This document shows, piece after piece, positions 7,644 through 12,655 of a DNA stretch of 12,655 bases. Under the pieces are notes generated by a model. It was not told the origin of the DNA. It did not search any database and saw only the letters and a program-made list of their open reading frames with translations. Each line of letters starts with the position of its first letter. Positions within the stretch are counted from its first letter, which is position 1. Origin of the DNA: Calditrichaceae bacterium. GTDB lineage: Bacteria; Calditrichota; Calditrichia; Calditrichales; Calditrichaceae. The stretch lies in assembly GCA_030622395.1 (NCBI GenBank), contig JAUXGF010000022.1, positions 1-12,655 on the forward strand. The letters run 5' to 3'. A program made the position numbers and the translations under genes.

Positions 7644-8183
7644 GTGAAAGTTTTAAAGTCAATTTTAGTGTTTTCGTTTGTTATTATGTTTGCGGTGCCG
7701 GCAATTGCCCAAAAATTTGCTTTTGTGCAATCTCAAAGAGTTTTAGCGGAATATCAGGAATACATTGATGTCCAGAACAGGTTAGGGGGAATTCGTAATG
7801 GTTATGAAGCGGAATATCAGCAAATGGTTAAAGAATATAATGATATGATTGGAGAAATTGAATCTCAAAGCCTGTTGTTAAGCCCCGAGAAGAAGCAGGA
7901 AAAAATGCGTCAGGCGCAGGACAAAGCATTAGCAATTGAAAAATATAAATATGATAAACTTGGTCCTGAAGGTGAGTTTTACAGAAAAAATCTCGAGTTT
8001 ACTAAACCAATTATAGATAAAATTAATAAATTGATTGCTAAGATTGGTGAAGATGAGGGTTATGATTTTATATTTGACGCTTCATCCGGAGCCCTGCTTC
8101 ATGCAATGCCAAAATATGATATTACAGATCAGATTTTAGAGGAGTTGAACAAAGGATCCGCAGCGACTAAAGGTAAAAAATAG
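7644..8183 (+). CDS. skp: Skp/OmpH family periplasmic chaperone
   Basis: This 179-residue protein has a signal peptide (about 1-22, cleavage after AIA). The mature part begins with the family-typical strand KFAFVQSQRVLAEYQEY. A long charged helical section (about 45-115), rich in E, K and Q, forms the coiled-coil arms. The chain then closes with EGYDFIFDASSGALLHAMPK and YDITDQILEEL, the conserved end of the OmpH family. Skp is a trimeric jellyfish-shaped chaperone that binds unfolded outer-membrane proteins in the periplasm and keeps them soluble for BamA, so its place right after bamA is expected. The GTG start has a good Shine-Dalgarno site (AGGAGG, 5-base spacing). Length is close to that of other family members. 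No terminator is evident after the stop. Confidence 0.9.
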   Translation: MKVLKSILVFSFVIMFAVPAIAQKFAFVQSQRVLAEYQEYIDVQNRLGGIRNGYEAEYQQMVKEYNDMIGEIESQSLLLSPEKKQEKMRQAQDKALAIEKYKYDKLGPEGEFYRKNLEFTKPIIDKINKLIAKIGEDEGYDFIFDASSGALLHAMPKYDITDQILEELNKGSAATKGKK

Positions 8184-8210
8184 ATTTTGTAATTTAAAAA
8201 CATCCTTTGC

Positions 8211-8439
8211 GGGTGTTGCAGTATTAATTAGTGCCTGAACGAAAAAGCGCTTTTTTGTCATTTCGAATCCCGATTTATCGGGTGAGAAATCTTTAACTTC
8301 AATATTTATAACGCTAAATCCCGATTCTCGGGACGCTCCGCTTCGAAATGACAGTTTTGGTTAGCTTTCGTTCAGACACTAATTAGCCATGTGGTTAAAA
8401 ATATAAACTCCAACAGCCTGCTTTGCGGGATAAATTTTA
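8211..8439. repeat. Composite nested inverted-repeat element, copy B (upstream of lpxD)
   Basis: Three inverted repeats are nested. The innermost is a perfect 12-bp pair (TGTCATTTCGAA 8256-8267, TTCGAAATGACA 8342-8353). The middle pair is 20 nt with one mismatch (8225-8244 and 8366-8385; core AGTGYCTGAACGAAA). The outermost is a short imperfect pair (TGTTG at 8214-8218, CAACA at 8411-8415). Inside the core are two small hairpins, CCCGAT-TT-ATCGGG (8269-8282) and TCCCGA-TTC-TCGGGA (8319-8333). Its right end (8411-8439) matches 1003-1031 at 27 of 29 bases, and its left end (8211-8221) matches 879-889 at 10 of 11. There is no transposase; it looks like a non-autonomous, MITE- or REP-like family with one element inserted into another. 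Confidence 0.75.
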
Positions 8440-8540
8440 TGCCGCTTTCACGCAGTTATGCCCACGCAAGCGGTCGCATCATGAAAAGACTCAAAGTTTT
8501 GTTAATTGTTTTTTCTTTGTGTCTTTGTGGCAAAAAATAC
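8440..8540. repeat. Probable dispersed repeat segment ending in CTTTGTGTCTTTGTGGC
   Basis: This segment has a local inverted pair CCGCTT/AAGCGG near its left end and finishes with TTTGTGTCTTTGTGGCAAAA. I recognise the latter wording (CTTTGTGTCTTTGTGG) as common in non-coding dispersed repeats of FCB-group genomes. There is only one copy in this window, so its repeat status is inferred. Confidence 0.4.
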
Positions 8541-8543
8541 TAA

Positions 8544-8551
8544 TATCTTTA
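8544..8551 (+). promoter_or_regulatory. Candidate promoter -7 element before lpxD
   Basis: TATCTTTA differs by one base from the TAnnTTTG consensus. A TTTG lies at 8524-8527, 16 bases upstream, slightly closer than usual for the -33 element. The 18 bases from 8544 match 14 of 18 bases at 1036-1053 upstream of tamB. As there, the start codon follows within 15 bases and no strong Shine-Dalgarno site is present. Confidence 0.28.
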
Positions 8552-8564
8552 GTTAGGTTTTTTT

Positions 8565-9602
8565 ATGAGATTAAAAAAAATTGCAGATTATTTAGGCGGA
8601 GAATTGCACGGACCGGAAGATTTAGAAATAAAAGCTCCGGCAAAAATTGAATCGGCTAAAAAAGGTGAAATCACCTTTTTATCAAATCCCAAATACCGTC
8701 AATATCTAAGCGCTACAAAAGCCAGCGCTGTTATTGTTGATTCGCCTATCAGTGAGCTTAAAATACCCCACATTATTGTAAATAACGCTTATGCGGGTTT
8801 TGTTATGCTGCTCAAATTATACATGACTTCAAGTTATGATTATTTTGAAGGAGTTTCAGATAAAGCATATATTGATAAATCCGCTAAAATAGATAAAACC
8901 GCTAAAATCGCTCCACTGGCTTATATAGGTCCCAAAGTGAAAATCGGCAAAAACAGCGTTGTTTTTCCGGGCGTTATAATTCTTAAGAATGTAAAGATTG
9001 GTAATGATTGTATTTTATATGCTAATGTTTCTGTCCGGGAGAATTGTATAATCGGCAACCGCGTGATTTTGCAGAATGGCTGCGTTATTGGCAGCGATGG
9101 ATTTGGATTTGCTCCTGAAGGGGATAAATATGAAAAGATTCCTCAATTAGGTAATGTTATTATTAATGATGATGTTGAAATAGGTGCAAATACGACAATT
9201 GACCGCGCAACATTAGGGGCGACAATTATTAATGAAGGGACTAAGCTGGATAATTTAGTTCAAATTGCTCATAACGTTGTTATAGGGGAGGATACTGTAG
9301 TCGCCGCTCAAACCGGGATATCAGGGAGCACGGAAATTGGCAATCACGTAACTATCGGCGGACAAGTGGGAATTGTAGGGCATATTAAAATAGACGATCA
9401 TGTAATGATTGCCGCGCAAAGCGGCGTTTCTAAAGATGTAGCCGGAAAAGCGGTATTATTTGGTTCGCCTGCTTTGCCTATCATGCAGCAAAAGCGGATT
9501 GAAGTAAGCCTGCGGCATCTTCCCGAAATGGTTAAAAAAATGCATCAATTGGAAAATGAAATTATTGCATTAAAGGAAAAGTTAAACGAGGAGAACACTT
9601 AG
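8565..9602 (+). CDS. lpxD: UDP-3-O-acylglucosamine N-acyltransferase LpxD
   Basis: LpxD transfers the second 3-hydroxyacyl chain from acyl-ACP to the 2-amino group of UDP-3-O-acyl-glucosamine, the third step of lipid A synthesis, in the cytoplasm. The 345-residue protein has the N-terminal uridine-binding domain (about 1-100, with [17 protein letters not shown] and ASAVIV). A left-handed beta-helix of hexapeptide repeats follows (about 105-300). The signature [20 protein letters not shown] and TTIDRATLG are both present, as is the catalytic histidine in [12 protein letters not shown] (H236, equal to E. coli H239). A C-terminal helix (about 315-345) ends the chain. Length matches the family. 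Start ATG 8565 has only a weak upstream TTAGG. The stop is one base before lpxC/fabZ, so the two are probably translationally coupled. In E. coli lpxD directly follows skp; here a repeat block intervenes. Confidence 0.95.
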   Translation: MRLKKIADYLGGELHGPEDLEIKAPAKIESAKKGEITFLSNPKYRQYLSATKASAVIVDSPISELKIPHIIVNNAYAGFVMLLKLYMTSSYDYFEGVSDKAYIDKSAKIDKTAKIAPLAYIGPKVKIGKNSVVFPGVIILKNVKIGNDCILYANVSVRENCIIGNRVILQNGCVIGSDGFGFAPEGDKYEKIPQLGNVIINDDVEIGANTTIDRATLGATIINEGTKLDNLVQIAHNVVIGEDTVVAAQTGISGSTEIGNHVTIGGQVGIVGHIKIDDHVMIAAQSGVSKDVAGKAVLFGSPALPIMQQKRIEVSLRHLPEMVKKMHQLENEIIALKEKLNEENT

Positions 9603-9603
9603 G

Positions 9604-11019
9604 GTGGGAATTGACAAAAAGCAAAGGACAATTAAAAAAGAAGTATCATTTGAAGGACGGGGACTTCATACGGGAAGTAATACAAAAATTACTTTTAAGC
9701 CCGCGCCCGAAAATTATGGGCGGCGGTTTGTTCGTGTTGATATTGATAATTCACCGGAAATTCCGGCGATAGTAGATTATGTAGTTCAAGATCAGACAAT
9801 AGATAGTTTACGGGGCACAACTCTTAAAGTAGACGATGTTGAAGTTCATACTGTAGAACATGTTTTAGCGGCTTTAGTAGGACTCGAAATTGATAATGTC
9901 TGCATTGAACTTAATTCCAATGAGCCGCCTATCGGTGACGGTTCTGCCATGCCTTTTGTAAACAAATTATTAGAAGCAGGCATAGAAGAGCAGGACGCCC
10001 CAAAAGAATATGTGATTATCGAAGAAACTATCACATATTTAGATGAACATCACGGGGTAGAAATTGTGGCGCTCCCTACGGATGATTATCGGGTTACGGT
10101 TATGATTGATTATAAAAATCCCGCTTTAGGCAGCCAGCATACAGGATTGTTTTCACTCGAACGTGAATTTATCTCCGAATTTGCTCCTTCGCGCACCTTT
10201 TGTTTTTTGCATGAAGTGGAAATGTTAGCAGAACAAGGATTAATAAAAGGCGGCGATTTAGAAGCTGCCATTGTAATAGTCGACCGGCAGCTTAAAGATA
10301 AAGATATTCAACGCCTAAAAAAAATGTTCAACATTGATCAAAATGTAGAATTAGGCACAAGCGGGATTTTAAACAATAAAGAATTACGTTTTAAGAATGA
10401 ACCCTGCCGTCATAAATTATTAGATTTACTGGGCGACCTGGCTTTAACAGGCGTAAACATTAAAGCGCAAATTTTAGCCGCCCGTCCCGGGCATCAAAAT
10501 AATATTGAATTTGCCCGCCTTTTGCGAAATTATTATAAAAAGAAACAACTTACCCGGAAATATCAGGACGTTACTAAAAAAGGCATTGTTTTTGACATAG
10601 AGGCTATTAAAAAGATTTTACCGCATCGTTATCCTTTTTTATTAGTCGATTCTATTATTGAATTTGAACCCGAAAAACGAGCCGTTGGCATAAAAAATGT
10701 GACTAATAATGAACCGTTTTTTCAGGGTCATTTTCCGCAAAAACCGGTTATGCCGGGCGTGCTGATTGTTGAAGCAATGGCTCAGGTAGGAGGCATACTG
10801 CTCTTAAATGAAAGGGAAGGCGTCGAAAATATGCTGGTTTATTTTATGGGGATTGATAAGGTTCGCTTTCGAAAGCTTGTTCAGCCAGGCGATCAATTAG
10901 TTATGGAATTAGATATGTTAAAAAGTAGACGCACCACATTTAAAATGGCCGGCAAAGCTTATGTTAGAGGCGAGTTAGTATGTGAAGCCGAAATGATGGC
11001 AGCCGTTGCTGATCAATAA
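9604..11019 (+). CDS. lpxC/fabZ: Bifunctional LpxC deacetylase / FabZ dehydratase
   Basis: This is a fusion of two enzymes in 471 residues. Residues about 1-315 are LpxC, the zinc-dependent UDP-3-O-acyl-GlcNAc deacetylase that commits flux to lipid A. They show GRGLHTG, VHTVEH (H86 as zinc ligand, like E. coli H79), [18 protein letters not shown] (H270 and D274 as the other zinc ligands) and the catalytic GHQNN (H297). Residues about 328-471 are FabZ, the 3-hydroxyacyl-ACP dehydratase. They show [24 protein letters not shown] (catalytic H376) and VEAMAQ (E390), with the same 14-residue spacing as H54/E68 of E. coli FabZ. All key residues of both enzymes are intact. This fusion is known from Bacteroidota and Chlorobiota. 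The GTG start is preceded by AGGAG (9589-9593) inside the end of lpxD; the stop is 12 bases before lpxA. Confidence 0.95.
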   Translation: MGIDKKQRTIKKEVSFEGRGLHTGSNTKITFKPAPENYGRRFVRVDIDNSPEIPAIVDYVVQDQTIDSLRGTTLKVDDVEVHTVEHVLAALVGLEIDNVCIELNSNEPPIGDGSAMPFVNKLLEAGIEEQDAPKEYVIIEETITYLDEHHGVEIVALPTDDYRVTVMIDYKNPALGSQHTGLFSLEREFISEFAPSRTFCFLHEVEMLAEQGLIKGGDLEAAIVIVDRQLKDKDIQRLKKMFNIDQNVELGTSGILNNKELRFKNEPCRHKLLDLLGDLALTGVNIKAQILAARPGHQNNIEFARLLRNYYKKKQLTRKYQDVTKKGIVFDIEAIKKILPHRYPFLLVDSIIEFEPEKRAVGIKNVTNNEPFFQGHFPQKPVMPGVLIVEAMAQVGGILLLNEREGVENMLVYFMGIDKVRFRKLVQPGDQLVMELDMLKSRRTTFKMAGKAYVRGELVCEAEMMAAVADQ

Positions 11020-11031
11020 GGAACAAATGAA

Positions 11032-11805
11032 ATGACTGATATTCACCCAACGGCAATAGTAAATAAAAATGCCGAATTAGGCGATAACGTTAAAATAGGT
11101 CCTTATACTATTATAGAACGCGGCGTTAAAATTGGCGATGGAACGCAGATTAGTTCTCATGTTTTAGTTGCCGATGGCGCTGAAATCGGTAAAAATTGTA
11201 AAATATACCAGGGCGCCGTTTTAAGCACTGAACCCCAGGATCTTAAATTTGGCGATGAAAAAACATTTTTAGTCGTCGGCGATAATACAACAATCCGCGA
11301 ATACGCCACTTTGAACAGGGCAACCAATTATAGCTACTACACACGCGTCGGCAATAATTGTTTTTTAATGGCTTATTCGCATATAGCGCACGATTGCCAA
11401 ATCGGTAATAATGTAATCATAGCGAATTCCGTAAATATGGCCGGTCATGTTATTATTGAAGACTCAGTAGGCGTAGGCGGACTCACAGCGATCCATCAAT
11501 TTGTACACATTGGAAATCATTGTTTTGTGGGCGGCGGTCTGCGCGTTTCAAAAGACGTGCCTCCTTATATACTTGCTATGGGCGAGCCGCTTTCTTATGG
11601 AGGGCTTAATACTATTGGCTTGAAACGCAAGGGCTTTAAGGATAACGTATTATCGCAGCTTAAAAGCGCTTACAAAATTATTTATAGAGAGAATTTAACG
11701 CTGAATGATGCGATCAAAAAAATAGAAGATACTTTTAAGAAAATACCGGAAATCGAAAACTTGTTAAAATTCCTTAATGGCAGCGAACGTGGAATCTTAC
11801 GCTGA
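11032..11805 (+). CDS. lpxA: UDP-N-acetylglucosamine O-acyltransferase LpxA
   Basis: LpxA starts lipid A synthesis by moving a 3-hydroxyacyl chain from ACP to the 3-OH of UDP-GlcNAc in the cytoplasm. The protein is 257 residues, near the usual 255-265. It opens with IHPTAIVNKNAELGDNVKIG, typical hexapeptide repeats of a left-handed beta-helix. It keeps the LpxA-specific segment LSTEPQDLKFGDEKTFLVVG and TTIREYATLNRAT. The catalytic motif is AYSHIAHDC, with H120 equivalent to E. coli H125, and GGLTAIHQFVHIGNHCFVGG follows. The C-terminal helical domain begins around 190 with GLNTIGLKRKGF. Start ATG 11032 follows AAGGA (11018-11022). The lpxA reading frame overlaps the next gene by 29 bases. The order lpxD, lpxC/fabZ, lpxA covers the first three enzymes of the pathway except lpxB and lpxH, which are not in this window. 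Confidence 0.95.
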   Translation: MTDIHPTAIVNKNAELGDNVKIGPYTIIERGVKIGDGTQISSHVLVADGAEIGKNCKIYQGAVLSTEPQDLKFGDEKTFLVVGDNTTIREYATLNRATNYSYYTRVGNNCFLMAYSHIAHDCQIGNNVIIANSVNMAGHVIIEDSVGVGGLTAIHQFVHIGNHCFVGGGLRVSKDVPPYILAMGEPLSYGGLNTIGLKRKGFKDNVLSQLKSAYKIIYRENLTLNDAIKKIEDTFKKIPEIENLLKFLNGSERGILR

Positions 11806-12610
11806 TAGTAAACCGCTTTTTCCCTTTAAAAAATTAAGGGTCATTCCCTTCCAATATCGGTCAGGCGTTGAAAATATGGCTCTTGACTATTCTTTTGCCT
11901 CAACGATTAAACCTGAACAGAATCCAATCCTTCGTTTTTATGGGTGGCAGCCGTATTGTTTGTCATTAGGTTATCATCAAGATAAAAGCGACGTTGATAT
12001 TGATTTTCTAAAAGGCAGCGGTTATGACCTTGTTCGCAGACCTACAGGTGGAAGCGCTATTTTCCATGCCAATGAATTGACCTACAGTTTTATAGTTCCC
12101 CTCAAAAAATCAAATCATCGTCAAGTATATCAATATTTTCACTACTTACTGGCAAATACTCTGAATGTGTTGGGTTATCCGGTGACCTTATCTAACAATG
12201 TGCGAAGTGAACCCTATCTAAATAATGGAGGAAATACATTTGCCTGCTTTAACCGCTCGGCATTTTCTGAAATTCAGTATAAAGGTAAAAAGATAGTAGG
12301 AAGCGCGCAAAAGTTATTCCCTAACGCTGTCTTACAGCATGGTTCGCTAATGCTCGGTTCAGAGCATGAACAAATTGTATCATTTTTAAACGAAACTGAA
12401 TCAAATAAAGAAAAATATCTTGGAGTTCTGCAAAAAAAATCAATTAGTCTCTCACAGATAAAAAGGAAGAAAATTAAATTGACCCATATTATAGAAGCTT
12501 TAATAGAACAATTTATTAAAGAAAATCAAATTCAGATTTATTACCAATATATTACCGATGAAGAACTGACCAACTCTTATTCTTTTAGTGAACCTTTTAT
12601 CGTCAAATAA
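11777..12610 (+). CDS. LipM/LplA-family octanoyl- or lipoyl-transferase
   Basis: This 277-residue protein belongs to the BPL/LplA/LipB fold. It shows ENMALDYSF near the N-terminus, ILRFYGWQPYCLSLGYHQ, VRRPTGGSAIFHANELTYSF (R87-G92 core), a cysteine in FACFNRS (C157), then KGKKIVGSAQK (K172 is the conserved acyl-binding lysine) and LQHGSLMLG. Length and the cysteine resemble Bacillus LipM (278 residues, Cys150), which transfers octanoyl from octanoyl-ACP to GcvH or lipoyl domains. A lipoate-protein ligase A role cannot be excluded, because the cysteine also occurs in some ligases. The ATG start at 11777 lies inside lpxA with no Shine-Dalgarno site; GTG 11789 is an alternative, and any later start would remove conserved residues. 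Translation is probably coupled to lpxA. I see no lipoate metabolism partner in the window. Confidence 0.8.
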   Translation: MAANVESYADSKPLFPFKKLRVIPFQYRSGVENMALDYSFASTIKPEQNPILRFYGWQPYCLSLGYHQDKSDVDIDFLKGSGYDLVRRPTGGSAIFHANELTYSFIVPLKKSNHRQVYQYFHYLLANTLNVLGYPVTLSNNVRSEPYLNNGGNTFACFNRSAFSEIQYKGKKIVGSAQKLFPNAVLQHGSLMLGSEHEQIVSFLNETESNKEKYLGVLQKKSISLSQIKRKKIKLTHIIEALIEQFIKENQIQIYYQYITDEELTNSYSFSEPFIVK

Positions 12611-12655
12611 ATTTTATTAATCTTCCTCAAAAATTATCCGATAGTGTGAAAAGTA

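Larger units (their letters stand above)
8184..8564. other. Repeat-filled spacer between skp and lpxD
   Basis: No gene is supported in these 381 bases. They hold the second composite inverted-repeat element (about 8211-8439), then a further repeat-like segment (about 8440-8540), then a promoter-like motif. A short open frame at 8423-8650 is composed of repeat sequence and overlaps lpxD out of frame, so it is not a gene. Confidence 0.7.

Noticed and set aside
8423..8650. Short plus-strand open frame of 75 codons before lpxD
   Set aside because: It lies in repeat sequence, overlaps lpxD out of frame and has low-complexity composition with no recognisable domain.
1059..12610. A novel defence or secretion system in the coding block
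   Set aside because: All seven intact genes show motifs of known families of outer-membrane assembly, lipid A synthesis and acyl transfer; none needs a new explanation.
12611..12655. A further gene or terminator at the right edge
   Set aside because: Only 45 AT-rich bases remain, with no hairpin and no start signal that could be supported.

Overview
This AT-rich window reads as a chromosomal segment of a Gram-negative bacterium, probably from the FCB group (Bacteroidota/Chlorobiota/Ignavibacteriota/Calditrichota and relatives). The main reasons are a fused LpxC-FabZ protein, TamB directly followed by BamA, and a TPR protein whose C-terminal sequence style is common in Bacteroidota. Clear Shine-Dalgarno sites (AGGAGG, GGAGG) and several GTG starts argue mildly against a classical Bacteroidia genome. 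The phylum is inference; no rRNA or tRNA is present to settle it.

Layout. Positions 1-479 (minus strand) hold a decayed gene that runs off the left edge. A TPR-like fragment is followed, one frame over, by the start of a papain-like cysteine peptidase domain. The two parts join in frame if one base is added to a run of seven A. The 5' end of this gene is cut by a palindromic dispersed repeat (453-522). Positions 480-1058 carry no gene. They hold the rest of that repeat, a perfect 15-bp hairpin (645-678), AT-rich sequence and a composite inverted-repeat element (868-1031). From 1059 to 8183 three plus-strand genes follow: tamB (1059-5210), bamA (5225-7549) and a skp/ompH chaperone (7644-8183). 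A 381-bp spacer (8184-8564) holds a second copy of the composite element plus another repeat-like segment. Then come lpxD (8565-9602), lpxC/fabZ (9604-11019), lpxA (11032-11805) and a LipM/LplA-family acyltransferase (11777-12610). These four are tightly packed or overlapping and probably form one transcription unit.

Functionally this is an outer-membrane biogenesis locus. BamA inserts beta-barrel proteins, Skp escorts them across the periplasm, and TamB acts in barrel assembly or in lipid traffic to the outer membrane. LpxA, LpxC and LpxD make the first committed intermediates of lipid A from acyl-ACP, and the FabZ domain belongs to the fatty acid cycle that supplies the hydroxyacyl chains. 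The last gene also belongs to an acyl-transfer family (octanoyl or lipoyl groups).

I found no convincing new biological system. The coding region is well-known housekeeping. The unusual material lies in the repeats: they truncate one gene, separate two halves of a cluster that is contiguous in many Gram-negatives, and sit just upstream of similar promoter-like motifs before tamB and lpxD.
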